Notes: generated by a model from the sequence alone, not told the origin. A stretch of 64,000 nucleotides of DNA from Pipra filicauda (GCF_003945595.2 NW_024104415.1:62001-126000); one strand, 5' to 3'; counted from the first letter of the stretch, positions 1-11,158 are shown. Numbers and translations are program-made.

Positions 1-2
1 AT

Positions 3-89
3 ATACATTATTTGATATTATTTGATATAATTTGATATACATTATTTGATATTATTTGATACAATTTGATATACATTATTTGATATAAT
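3..89. repeat. 34-bp AT-rich tandem repeat, cut by window edge
   Basis: Two full units (3-36 and 37-70, differing at one base) and a partial third (71-89) of a 34-bp unit starting ATACATTATTTGAT. Each unit is itself built from the short word ATTTGATAT. The array probably continues to the left of the window. Confidence 0.9.
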
Positions 90-159
90 CAAAAATATTG
101 GTTAAAAATTCAATTCTGACAAAGCAGATGATGCCACTTCCTCCTGCCCTTCCATCCTG

Positions 160-255
160 ATCATAGAATCATGGAATCCCATATTGGCTTGGGTTGGGAG
201 AGACCTTAAAACCCACCTCATTCCACTCCCCTGCTGTGGGCAGGGACACCTTGTT
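160..255 (-). repeat. CR1 LINE 3' fragment
   Basis: Begins with ATCATAGAATCATGGAAT, the reverse complement of the CR1 terminal ATTCTATG repeats, followed by the TTGGGTTGGGAGAGACCTTA and GCAGGGACACCTT blocks typical of avian CR1. Confidence 0.85.
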
Positions 256-964
256 GCATAAAAAGTCAGGGGTTTTTTCCTATTTAACTTCTCCCAGTAA
301 AGTCCTGGAGAGCATTAGGCCCAGGGAGGCTCTGGCTGTTGCCTGTGCCCCGTGTAATCTGTCACGTGTGGTTGGGACTGGGAATTAGACACCCTAAGCT
401 GAAGTGCCTCCTCCCAGCACCACCAGTTCGCAGATCCCAGCGCCTTTTGCTTTTTCCTTTCTTTCCCAAACAGCAGCTTGGGGCTCTCAGTTCCCTGTTT
501 GGAGGAAGCAGAGACTCAGGAATGATTAGGAGAGTAAAACAACAGGGTGATAAGCAGTGAAGCTGCTGCCTGGAAGGTGAGAGAGCAGAGGCACAGCTGA
601 GTCAGCCTTGGTGTCCCTGGGTGAAGCAGCCAGAGCCACCAGGAGGGGTGTGAGTGAAGCCAGGGTTAAGGATCGTGGCAATCCAGAGGCAGAGGAGGGA
701 TGTGTTGCCTCCATGCAGGTCTGCCTGAGGGTGCAAGGGCAGACAAACACAAGGAGGAAAAAGCTATATAAGCTAGAAAATGAACTCAGTCTAAAAACAA
801 AAGTTTGGAGGTCAAAAAGCAGAGGAATATGCGCAGAGTGCCAAAATCCAGCTGGGACCAAAGCCTTGTTGTCAGGGGAGCTGGGGGCACAAGGGATGTG
901 TCTCCATCTCTACAGCCTGACCTGCAGCATATGCTGGAATGCCTCTGGCCAGTCATCACCATCA

Positions 965-1203
965 ATTGCTCCAGGGGAGCTTCAGGTTGGATATTAGGCA
1001 AAATTTCTTCATGGAAAGGGTTATCCAGCCCTGGCACAGCTGCCCAGGGCAGTGGTGGAGTCCCCATCCCTGGAGAGATTTAGAAGCCCCGTGGTTATGC
1101 CACTTGGGAGGTTCAGTGGTGGCCTCAGCAGTGCTGGGGGAACAGTTGGACTCTTATGGTCTTAAAGGGCTTTTCCAACCTAAATGATTCCATAATTCTA
1201 TTT
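965..1203 (+). repeat. CR1 LINE 3' fragment
   Basis: Carries the CR1 sense blocks AGGTTGGATATTAGG, CCCAGGGCAGTGGTGGAGTC and CCATCCCTGGAG, and ends in TTCCAACCTAAATGATTCC followed by ATAATTCTA. An older, more diverged copy. Confidence 0.85.
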
Positions 1204-1539
1204 CCAACTGTATGTTTACAGCATCACTTACTGCTTGCCTGCCTGGAAGTGCCCGAGGTGTGCTTGGATCAGCACACTGCCCTTTTCCCAGCTCTGCAAA
1301 GCTTTAACGTGCCACATCTCTGCTGAATCCACTCAGCATGTAACCTTCTCCAAAAAAAAAAAAAAAAAAAAATTAGAGAAAAGGAAAAAAAAAAAAAAAA
1401 GCTGGTTGAGGTTTGTGCTGGGTGGCTCAGACCTGCAGACTCCAGATCCCAATCCATGCCACATTTTAGACGATGTGATATGTCTGCCTCCATCCTCATC
1501 CTTTCCTGAGTCTCTGTAATCCCAAAAATAACCCAGCAG

Positions 1540-1770
1540 GGCCCCGTAGCGTCGCGCAGTTCCCAGGCAGCAGCAGCGTCCCAACCCATGGCCGTCGCCC
1601 CGTGACCCGGGATTGCCGCTGGATGACGAGCGGAAAACCGGCGTGCGGGACACGGCCGGGCTCCCCATCGCTGTGCAGGAGCCGGGAGAGGAGGATGCAC
1701 GGGGCTGAGGAACAAGGTAAGCAAAGCTTCCATGAGATTTCCATGGAAGACCAGCGAGACGGGGCGCGAG
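1540..1770 (+). promoter_or_regulatory. CpG-rich patch, possible alternative DNAJC6 promoter
   Basis: CpG dinucleotides cluster here (GTCGCGCAG, CCGTCGCCCCG, GACGAGCGG, CCGGCGTGCGG, GACGGGGCGCGAG) while the flanks are CpG-poor. The patch surrounds a possible first exon ending in a good donor, CAAG|GTAAGC, at 1716/1717. Promoter function is inferred from base composition only. Confidence 0.45.
1695..1716 (+). CDS. DNAJC6: Candidate alternative first coding exon of auxilin
   Basis: ATG at 1695 starts MHGAEEQ plus one base, then a consensus donor GTAAGC. That is phase 1, exactly what exon 2 at 24535 needs, so splicing gives MHGAEEQ-GASSPDM. The human 913-residue auxilin isoform, as I recall it, starts MKDSENK-GASSPDM: the same seven-residue length, same phase and a shared Glu at position 5. 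The product would be 926 residues. The same frame stays open upstream, with another ATG at 1623, so the true start could be earlier. It lies in a CpG-rich patch 22.8 kb before exon 2. Short length means chance cannot be excluded. Confidence 0.4.
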
Positions 1771-2609
1771 CAAATTTGGGGATGTTGTTTACGGCACATT
1801 TGTGCTGAGTAATTACCGAGAAGACACGGTGGGATCCCGCAGCTCTGGATAAAGCAAAAAACCCCCCTGCTTTAAAGCCTGATTATATAATAGGGTTGAG
1901 GGAAGGAATTGCACAGAAAACTGCTTCTGCTGGCAGGGCAGCACCTGCTGGGAAGGTGCTGAAATTTGGGAAGGTACACCTGGGCATGGAGGGTTCGATA
2001 ACCCTGAATGCCGCTGGCTCCGCAGACCTCGATAGGAACATGAGGATTTCTTCTTGCACCCCAAAATAGGGGTTTATGCATTTACGGCTGTGAGAGCTAT
2101 TTAGGCTGATTGAATTAAAAAAAGGTGATTTTTCAGGCTTAAAATAAGAAGTGTAATGGATTATTACTTATATAGCTTCTATGTGGACAGAACTGTCCCT
2201 CTTGCAGGAGAGGGGTTGGTGGAGATGTCGGTACAGAAATGCCTTTCGCTGCGAATCCCCCGCGAAGCTGACCTTCAACCCCCCCATTTTGTTATGGTGA
2301 GGCAAGCACGGAGCTGCATTGCCTTTAAAAACCCCTTTTCAGGCCAAAAAAAGAGATTAAATATGTAGCTAAATGCAGACATCCCTGCCTTTGCTGTGGT
2401 CCTGCTGAGCCAGCCCCAGCCGGTGCTCTGGGAGGGGACAGAAGGGACAGGGTGGCTGTGGGGGCTTTCTGCCCCCTGCAGCTCCAGGTTGGTGTTTATC
2501 CCCCTTGGCATCACCACGGGAGCACTGTGACTTTAAACCAGGACATATTTCATGTCTTGCTGGTGTACTTGTGCCTGTTGTTACTATAGTCTTGTTTTGG
2601 ATACTGCCG

Positions 2610-2652
2610 AGGAGAGGAGGAGGAGGAGGAGAGGGAGGAGGAGGAGGGAGGT
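2610..2652. repeat. GAG/GGA purine microsatellite
   Basis: Imperfect (GAG)n/(GGA)n run on the + strand, almost purely purine. Confidence 0.8.
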
Positions 2653-3424
2653 GAGGGATATTTCGATCAGGTGTGCAAACTCCAGACTTTATTCTCCTGC
2701 ATTTGGACCAGGGCCTCCATCTTCTGCTATCCCTCCAGCCTCATATTTCTGTTCGTCATAGCCATCCCTAAGGAAAAAAAAAATAAAATCAGCGTACCCA
2801 GCAATTCCGGTGGCACAGGCGGCACGGCGGCCACCCGGGTGGCACTATATTTAGCCAGCCGTGACACAGCCGCCTTGTTTGTGATCCCAGAAATGCTCCC
2901 AGCTGATAGATGCAGCATTTTGGAGTGGCTGCAGCCATTAAGGAGGAACTGATTTTGTCCTTGAGCCCGGTTTTTGCCGGCAGCGTAAGTGCCAATGTTT
3001 AATTGCTGACCCAACTAATCTGCCGTGCCGACGGCTTTGCCCTGCTGCAGCCTAATCCCGGGGCCTCTCGCTGCACCCGCGGCCTGCCAGTGCTCAGAGC
3101 TGGGTTTTTGGGGCAGGATTTGCTGAAATCCATCCTGCTTTGCTGTAAAAATATGGTAGCAGCCTGTGGAGTATGAGGAAGAGGGAATCGTTGGATCATG
3201 GGGATGGAGAGATTGGTACCCAGATGTGCCACCTAGGTTTTGGGGTGAAAATTGGGCTGTTGGGGCTTGACACTGTGGGTTTTACCAGAGCCCCACCTCT
3301 GATCAGGTGGCTGAAAATCACCTTGTGAAGGGAATTAGCACCGTCAGCATGAGAGGGATGTAGGAAAGGATATAACCCATCCACAATGAACAGCTGGACC
3401 CAAAGGGGTGGCTACTCCTCTCCC

Positions 3425-3525
3425 AGAATCACAGAAATCATTCAGGGTGGAAGAGACCTATAAGATCATTGAGTCCAACCATCAGCCCAGCCCTGCCAAA
3501 GCTCCAGAGATGATGGGATGCTCCA
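3425..3525 (-). repeat. CR1 fragment, older subfamily
   Basis: AGAATCACAGAAATCATTCAG followed by GGTGGAAGAGACC and ATCATTGAGTCCAACC. This is the reverse complement of the CR1 type ending ...GGTTGGACTCGATGATCT. Confidence 0.8.
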
Positions 3526-4837
3526 AAGATTAGGAGATATCAGAAGCTGCTACAGAGCTTCTCATGGGGGGTCTGATCATTGCTGGATGTGTGGCATCTC
3601 ATAGTGCTCAGATTTGGGGGAACAAGGTCTGGAAATCCCAGCTGTGCCTGTACCAGACAGAGATATTGTAATTCCCATCTGCCATAAAAATTAGATTATA
3701 GAAGATTCTTCAGGGGTGGAGAAAGCAGCCGTGGGAAGCTCTCCACATTAAAATGCTATAAATAGTAGTTTATTATTGATATGAAAGTATAAATAATTAA
3801 TGCATTATGCTAATATTTATATTAAGTTAATATTTTATAGTATTTTTAGTATTTTATCATAATTTTAAATATTATTATACTGAACTATAAACAATATTTT
3901 ATGAGCCCTTACAGTAGTTTACATCCCAATAGTGTACGAGGCCCTGTTTGATAGGCACTTTAAATGACATATGGATTTCTTTCTACTGAATAAATCCTTG
4001 TCTCCAGTAGCCAGAAATAATGAGGATGGGAAATTATATCATTTACATCCCTGAATTATGGCTGGGAAGCAGAGATATGGAGAAATTGGTATGCAGAACA
4101 AAGTCAGACAGGGAGACTGAGGCAAGGACCAGGATTTGCTCCAAACCCTCTGAAATGGGATTTTTGCCATGCAGGAAACTTGGGAATTTATTCCCTTTCC
4201 CAAATCATGTGTAAAGCAAAAAAGAAATGACCCAACACCCACTTGAATTCCTTTTCCAAGTAATAGTTTTCATAGAAAACTTTACAGATAGAGCAGTTTG
4301 CTCTCAACTAGCAGAGGTTTCCTTGGGGTTTGATGTCTGTGTGGGGGTCCCTTATCCAGGCATGGTGGGGTGGGATGCACCAGGCTCTCCCGTTTCCTCT
4401 CGGCACACATTTCCTCCTGGAATTTCTTTTCCACCCTGACAGATTTTTGCAGGTATTTAAACTGAATCACAACCACACACAACTCCCAGCCTGGGAGCCA
4501 CACGGTGTAATTATTCCAAAGCCACGTGGTGCAGACCAGCCCCTGCAATATTGCTTTCTGCTGAGTCAGCACGATTCATCTGCGTGTCCATGGAGCTTTT
4601 GTGTCTTGAAGGCATTCCAGGAGTGCACTCCCAGATGAAAGACCAAGCTGGGATCCACAAGAGCCTGATTCAGTCAGTGCTGTGGGAAACAGCAAAGTGG
4701 GGTTTGTTACCTGTCCTGGTGTAAATGGGTCACCAGGAGAAGGATGAAGGTGTCCATCCCCAGCCTTATCCTTGTCCGGCTCCAAGGGGTTGTGATGTCC
4801 CTGAGGACCAGACTTCTGGCATCCTGTATCCAAAGCC

Positions 4838-5075
4838 ATAGAAACCTGGAATGGTTTGGGTTGGAAAGGACCTTAAAGTTCATCTCGTTCCACCCCCTGC
4901 CATGAGCAGGGATACCTTCCACTATCCCAGGTTCCTCCAAGCCCTGTCCAACCTGGCCTCGGACACTTCCAGGGATAGGGCAGACACAGCTTCTCCTGGC
5001 AACCTGTGCCAGTTGCAATCCATTCACACTCCAATGCAACTGGGTGTCTCTCCCCTTGAACCACATCCCAAACTG
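4838..5075 (-). repeat. CR1 LINE 3' fragment
   Basis: GGAATGGTTTGGGTTGGAAA, GGACCTTAAAGTTCATCTCG, the GAGCAGGGATACCTTCCACT block and CAAGCCCTGTCCAACCTGGC run in the antisense order of CR1. Confidence 0.9.
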
Positions 5076-6567
5076 CAGAGAACCACATGGATTGAACCAC
5101 CACCGTGGGCGACAGCACATCAGCCTTGTGGAGTTTGCTTGAGTATCACTCTGGAAACCATGAGTGTTATAAATCTGAACCTGAACTGCCTCAGGATGAT
5201 GGAGATTGCATGAGCTGAGACAGATATAATTTTTAAATGTTTTATATTGCAGCCAGAACTACAAAGCCCCAATAATATAATTTTTCCCTTTAGTATTAGA
5301 TAAAAATTGTGCTACCAAATTCTGGCAGATGGTAGAACCACATTAATAGGGAGGTGTTGGGTTTCTGGCCAACCCTCCTGTGCCATCAGATTCACCTGTA
5401 CCTCCCCACCCTGTCCCTTATGACCTCTCTTCCGCATCCATCCAAGACAATCTGTCCCATTGAAACTTGGAGTAAGGATGTTTCCCCTGGCCCATTCCTC
5501 CCCTGGAAACTCTCATCCCATACATCCTAAAGTGCAATAACCATGGGAGTGGGCGAGGTGGGTGACAGTCTTCAGCATGTGTAGGCAGTGCCAGCTGTGA
5601 TTTCCCTCTGTTTTCATGGAAAAACTGCTTTCATTGAGGGATCCTTGTTTGGAGCTACCTGAGAGCCACGACCTGACCATTTTCATTACGTTATTTGCTG
5701 CTGGAGCCTGACCCTGAGCACAGCAGCTGGAGCTGATGCAACCCCAGGACGACACTTGGTTGTATAATTTTTCTCCCTGTTTTTACCAACAGCTATTTTC
5801 CAATGCAAACAACACCCAATGCTCAGATTTTTCTTAGGATTTAACCACTTACCTCACAGTGAATGGGAAGTGATGAATAAATGATAGTTAGGCCGCAAAA
5901 TATCTGATTTTTACTGAAATACCTGATTTTTGAATGGCTATGCAGCCTCCAGTTTTCCAACAGGGACTTCCTGAGCCAACAGTTCCTATTTAATGGCCTC
6001 TTATAGATCCGTTTCCCATGCATTTATCCTCTTTCTTTGTGAACCGTGTACATTTTTAGCATCTCCAACAGCCCTTGGCAAGCAGTTCTGCAGCTCAGCA
6101 TTGCTGAGGAGCCACGAAAATCCTTGAATACTCCAAAACAAAGTCTTGGGCTGGAATGAGTAAGTTGTGTATCATCCCTGACAGCACTTTAACAAGACTA
6201 AAAGGCATGAAATAAAAAATATGCTGACACAGCACTACACTTGATGGTGTGGGCTCTCACAGAGAGGAAAGGATGGGAGAGAAGATAGAGAGAGAGCTGA
6301 ACACTTGTCACACCCTAAGTCATCCTCAGTGGGGACACTTGAGCAGCTGAAGCTCCAGCTGCCAGCCAGGCACTGACATTGTGCTGGGTTTCACTGCAGC
6401 AAAGGCTCGAGGCTTCCTCTAATGAAGGAAAACAAAGGTTAAATTGAGTCTAATGCTTAAAACCAACTCAAACCATCTCAGAGGCCTGTTTGCTTTTTGT
6501 TAGAGATGAACAAGACAGGAAGACCCAGATTGGAAGTTCTTGAACATCATGGCAGGTTAATAAGGGA

Positions 6568-6580
6568 TTAGGTCATTTAA
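6568..6580. repeat. Target-site duplication, left copy
   Basis: TTAGGTCATTTAA, identical to 6895-6907. The bases just outside the pair differ, so the duplication is 13 bp. Confidence 0.85.
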
Positions 6581-6894
6581 TAATAATGGCCAGTCTTCGC
6601 GAGCGAAGATTTTGGGAAAGGTCATTAACCCTTCCAGCCTGCGCAGTGGATTTTTAGGTGAGACACAGCGTGCGCTGAACTGAGCCCACCCTTTAGTCCT
6701 GAGGTTCATCTGCCGGCAAAGCTTGGACAGTGGCAGTGAGGTCCTCAGGATGTAGGTTTGTTTAGAGTGACCTTCTCTTAGGTGGATTGCCTTCCACGGC
6801 TGACGAGCTCCACCTGCCCAGGGGGCCGGGAATCGAACCCGGGTCGCAGCAGTGAGAGTCAGACACTCTAACCACTAGACCACCAGAGGCCCCT
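6581..6894 (-). mobile_element. tRNA-Glu-headed SINE, complete, 314 bp
   Basis: Read on the minus strand the element starts with a tRNA-like head (6894 down to about 6819) that keeps both internal polymerase III promoter boxes: A box TGGTCTAGTGG (6872-6882) and B box GGTTCGATTCC within a perfect T-arm CCGGG/CCCGG. A body of about 230 bp follows. It ends in the interrupted palindrome TCTTCGC-TC-GCGAAGA (6594-6609) and an ATTATTATTA tail. Perfect 13-bp direct repeats flank it, which shows target-primed insertion. The body does not look like CR1, and the tail is ATT-rich, not the CR1 ATTCTATG type. So a non-CR1 partner LINE, perhaps of RTE type, is plausible but inferred. I do not recognise the family with certainty. 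Confidence 0.75.
6819..6894 (-). pseudogene. tRNA-Glu-like head of the SINE
   Basis: Resembles tRNA-Glu (GGTGGTCTAGTGGTTAG, loop CTCTCAC with CTC at the anticodon position, T-arm CCGGGTTCGATTCCCGG). The anticodon stem (TCTGA/TGCTG) and the acceptor ends do not pair well, so this should not be a working tRNA. A tRNA caller may still flag it. Confidence 0.75.
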
Positions 6895-6907
6895 TTAGGT
6901 CATTTAA
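6895..6907. repeat. Target-site duplication, right copy
   Basis: TTAGGTCATTTAA, identical to 6568-6580; marks the 5' side of the minus-strand SINE. Confidence 0.85.
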
Positions 6908-7310
6908 CCCACCTTCATTTCCACATGAATCCCCACACACCAGCCCTGTTTGCCCCTGGCACACCACATCCCACGCTGGGAACACTGCACTGCTCACAGG
7001 CAGGCTGTGACAGCTTCTTATTCCTCCAGCAAAGCCAGGCAGGGACATATTCCTACATCCAGAGAAAGGGACCACATGGCCATCCTTGATTCCAGTCCAG
7101 ATAATACTTATTATCCCCAGCACAAGTCCAGACGCTGGTTTGAAATCATATTTCTGGCCCAGTACCAAGAGCCTGGACCCATTTTGCTGCCACGTACCTG
7201 TTCCCAGAGGAGTGCAGGGGGATCGATGCTCATGGCACTGTCCAATCATGAATGGAGCCTCCAGATGAGAGGCAAGGAAGTGTGATCCTTGCTGTACAGC
7301 TCACAAAACA

Positions 7311-7401
7311 CATGGAAGGTGTCCCTGCCCATGGCAGGGGGTGGAATAAGATGAGCTTTAAGGTCCCTTCCAACCCAGACCAGTCTGTGATTCTGTGAGG
7401 C
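7311..7401 (+). repeat. CR1 LINE 3' fragment
   Basis: GAAGGTGTCCCTGCCCATGG, GATGAGCTTTAAGGTCCCTT and CCAACCCAGACCAGTCTGTG in CR1 sense order, ending in GATTCTGTG. Confidence 0.9.
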
Positions 7402-7402
7402 T

Positions 7403-7550
7403 GTAACTCTGAGGCTCTGAGGGCTCTGAGCAACCTGGTCTAGTGGAAGGTGTCCCTGCCCATGGCAGAGGTTTGGAACTAGACGATCTTCAAGGTTCCT
7501 TTCCCATTCAAACCATTCCATGATCCTGTGATTCTGTGACTCTATGCACA
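7403..7550 (+). repeat. CR1 LINE 3' fragment, tandem to the previous one
   Basis: GAGCAACCTGGTCTAGTGGA through GGTTCCTTTCCCATTCAAAC and GATTCTGTGACTCTATG. A second 3' end lies directly behind the first, so one CR1 inserted at the tail of another. Confidence 0.9.
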
Positions 7551-9366
7551 TACACCTGGACTTCTTGCAGAAACACCTTGCACAGGGAGAGTTCAGCACT
7601 CACAGTGGGATATCTTTGGAACAAGTGTTCACTATATCGAGTTTTAAAGGCATTGCTCCAGATATTAAATTAATTTTCAAGCTATATTTTTAATGCTAAC
7701 AACAGCCCCCCAGCTTAATTGTGTTCACGAAGAATTAAAAGTGTAATATTTCACCTGAACTGTTCAGCTAATTGGAGGAGAGGTGGAGAAAATGAAATTG
7801 CACCTCAGTACAGTTGATGCTTGATTACAGCTATGAAGAGAGACTGTACCCAGGAGAGGCTGCAACCCAGACAGAGCAAAACAGCGAGGTAGAGGTTGGC
7901 AAATCAATTTTTTCCAAGGTCAGTAACAGGGAGGGTTTGTATCTCTTGAGACCTGAGCAACACATAATCCTCCTTAGTATGTCCTTAATGTCTCCCCCAG
8001 CCCTCGTGGCCCCTGCCAGCCCTGCCACTCAATCATGGCTCATCTATAGTCTGTCGTGGCATCAGCCACCAATCAATATATCTGCAAGGAGGGCAATGAA
8101 TAATTCTGAGGAGCTGATTCCCTACCTCTTCCTTCCTCACTTTTGAAAGTCATGTGCAGTTCAACACGTACTTTGATTGCGGTTTGGGTTCTTTTGCTGT
8201 AGCATTTTTTATACTGTAGATCTCTGAGAGATAGAAACCACGTGGCCCTTCATGAGTCCAACTTAAAGGGAGAAATGGGGGAGAGAGGAATGTTGCTTTA
8301 TATGTTCTCTTCAGCTAAACTTCCCATAAGGCTAGAAAACACATGGATAAGCACAGCTTCCACTGAATCTCACCCAACAAGCTTCCCTAATCCCATCTCC
8401 TTGTGTTTGTAGCAATGGCAATTACAAGCAAGGGTGTGACTTTGAGGTCTGTTTCCTTCTCCCTCCTCTGTCCCAAGGTCCCCCGGAGAGGCTGCTCTGT
8501 CCCTGTTTGGTGCTTTCAGAATCCTCTTTCTCCAGGCTGGAGCTTCAGGCTATGGCAGTGATTCCTATTTGGGGCTCCTTGGAAGGAAAGACAGCCATGA
8601 CCCCCCAAAATCTGGGGCAAATGTGTAAGGAAATGAATTAATAATGGATTCAACAAGGAGTAACATTTTTTCTTTTTAAGTATAACTGTGCTCTGCCTCT
8701 CAGACATGACGGTGGCACGAACATTGGGTCAGGAAGGTTGAGCCAGATGTGCTGTGAGGCTCATCGTCAGTTGGGTACTGACAACAAGACTGTGGCTGGA
8801 GGAGTAAAAATTCCAGACCTCTTATGGTCCTCAGAGAAGGATGACCTGTAATTTCTGCTGGAATGAACCTCTCCTCTTTCCTGTACCCTTATTCCATGAG
8901 AACATTTTCAGTTGGACTTTCCTTTTGCTGCCGCCCAGTGCAGACAGACCCTTCCTGCTCACCAGTGAGAGATGATTTCTGGATTTAGAATACTGAGTTT
9001 TGCCTAAGCTGAGCTTCTGGAGCTGGTGGATAGAGGCAGAAGAGCATGCTGAAGACCATAGGTGATGGTTTAAGATGGGATAGGTTGTGCAGGGTTTGTG
9101 TTGTGCCAGATTCCCCAGGTCATTCCCTCTAACAGGCTGCTCTTCCTTCCAGTGCAAGTGGGCTTGGGTGCTCATGGAAATTTTACCCAGCCTTCACGTG
9201 CCCCGTTTTGAGAGGCTATTTTGTTGTGTTTAGGCTGTTATCTGCACAAGCAAAATGCATGAAAATCCTCCTGAAACCCCAAATTTCCCATTTTTAGCCC
9301 AGAGCACAGGAATTGTCATATCCTGAATTGACCAGTAGAGACAAACAGAGATGATCTCTAGTAAAA

Positions 9367-9465
9367 ATCACAGAATTCTAGTATGGTTTAGGTTGAACCT
9401 TAAAGACCTTGTTCCAAACCCCTGCCATGGACAGGGACACCTTCCAGTAGACCAAGTTGCTTCGA
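9367..9465 (-). repeat. CR1 LINE 3' fragment
   Basis: AATCACAGAATTCTAGTATGG, then GCCATGGACAGGGACACCTT and AGACCAAGTTGCTT. Confidence 0.85.
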
Positions 9466-9928
9466 ATATAGAAAATAGCTCAGAAAATACCTGTGATTTC
9501 ATTTTTTCTTTATTAGCTTGCTGCATGTGGGTGCCAAGAGGGAGTCAGACCCATTCCTACTATTAAGTGTTGCAACCCATGTTTTGCTCTGTACAGACTA
9601 AGGTATTGAGCCTGGTAATAAGGGGTAGAAAACTAAGAATCCCAACCTTGAATTCAAGCTGTTACTGCTCCTGACTGCAAACATTTACGTCAGGTTAGTT
9701 CATTTCAGTTTGCTGCTTGTAAATCTGCTTGGGCTTTTCTGGGAAAATTCTGGGTCACAGATGTACCTTGTCTGCTCTGCAACACAAGATCTCAGGAGTT
9801 ACATAAACAATAGCACATGACAAGGTATGGCTGGACCAGATGTCCACTGCCTCACAGGGTTAAGCAGAAAAGTTTAAGCCAAGTGTCAGTGATATTTCAA
9901 GTTATGGGTATTGCTACACAAGTGCTTA

Positions 9929-10062
9929 GAATCACAGAATCATGGAACGGTTTGGGTTGAAAGGGACCTTATTTGGTTGGACTTATTCCAGTCCCCTGCC
10001 ATAGGCAGGGACACTTTCCACTAGACCAGGTTGCTCCAAGCCCTGTCCAACCTGGCCTTGTT
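9929..10062 (-). repeat. CR1 LINE 3' fragment
   Basis: AGAATCACAGAATCATGGAA, GGTTTGGGTTGAAAGGGACC and CCAAGCCCTGTCCAACCTGG in antisense CR1 order. Confidence 0.9.
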
Positions 10063-11047
10063 TATTGTTGTTATTATTTTAGAAGCAAATCCACAGTATT
10101 TTTCTCAGCAAAGGACTTTCCTTTCTGCAAGAGACTGATGGCATGCTCATGTCTAGATGCCAGGGCTTCCTTTAGCCTTTATTTTTCCTTATATTAAAAT
10201 GAAATCCATTTAGAAGAGTTTAATAGTGGTCATTTCCTTTGGAGCATCACTTAGTTCCTCTGTTCCATGCAAAATGAAATTATGATCTACAAGCTCTGGC
10301 TGCAAAATGCAAACAAGCAAGATACAACTCATCAGTTGTCCAAAGCCACACTCTGTGTTAGTCTAGAATCTGTTTGCATGTGAACAGCTAAAAATAGGTT
10401 GGTGAGAACAACAAAAATGGCTTAGCAGAAGGTGGCAGCTTCTTCAGCTGGGTGACACCAGTTTGAAGCCAGTAGTGGCACAGGCTGGGGCTCGGGATGC
10501 TGATGCATCATCCCATGTAGCCCATCATGATACAGCGCTGTGGTCCAGGACCCTCTCTGGTTACTCATCCAGCCGTGGTGTTAAACTGGACCGGGGATGC
10601 TCTTTAGGATTTTGAAGGCTCAGTGTAACACTGCTGTGCCATCCCTCCTTCTTTAGACTGCAGAACTGGCTGTGTCAGCCCGGAACTCAGTGACCTTGGC
10701 CCGCTCCCAGGGAACGCACCTTTCCCTGGTGTGACAGAAAGCTCTTAATGCCGATCCCAGCTTGAGAACCTCCCCGTGCCAGCTGTGCAGCCCAAGGACC
10801 GCTCCGGGGAGCGGGCTGTGCGTGCCAGAACGCAGGGATAACCGCCCGGAGAAGGAAATGGTGTCAGCCCCGCACTTTTCCTTTCACCGATGGCTCGCAG
10901 CAGCTGGCGGTGGGGGAGGACGCGGCCGCTCCATCCATCGCAAGATGCTTCTCCCTGGAGCCGCGTCCTCCCCGCCCGCTTCCGGCGGGGCGGGGGATGC
11001 GGGGGGGTCCGGTCCCGCCCTTCCCCTCCCATAGGGGCGGCCGGAGC

Positions 11048-11117
11048 GCTCTCCGTCCCCTCCCTCTATCCCTCCATCCCTCCTCCCTCCCTCCCTCCAT
11101 CCCTCCCTCCCTGCTTG
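11048..11117. repeat. CCTCC/CATCC pyrimidine tract in the 5' UTR
   Basis: About 70 bases that are almost all C and T, made of CCCTCCAT and CCTCCCTC words, ending about 40 bases before the first ATG of DNAJC6. Confidence 0.8.
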
Positions 11118-11158
11118 CCCGCGGCGCCGGAGCAGCTCCCGGCGCGCCCGGCTCGCCC

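Larger units (their letters stand above)
90..1540. other. Intergenic, repeat-rich; no gene seen
   Basis: Holds two CR1 fragments and two adenine runs at about 1351-1400 (18 and 16 A separated by a short spacer). No splice-bounded or long open frame looks like a known protein. Confidence 0.6.
1771..6567. other. Intergenic or distal 5' region; no gene recognised
   Basis: Contains a GAGGAG-rich purine run at about 2610-2650, CR1 fragments at 3425 and 4838, and an AT-rich stretch at about 3760-3910. Open frames here are short and look like chance frames. If the candidate exon at 1695 is real, this is part of intron 1 of that DNAJC6 transcript. Confidence 0.55.
6908..10700. other. 5' flank of DNAJC6; no gene recognised
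   Basis: Contains four CR1 fragments (listed separately) and otherwise unique AT-moderate sequence. I see no conserved-looking exon. Confidence 0.55.

Noticed and set aside
6819..6894. A functional tRNA-Glu gene on the minus strand
   Set aside because: Promoter boxes and T-arm are intact, but the anticodon and acceptor stems do not pair and the sequence continues into a SINE body bounded by target-site duplications.
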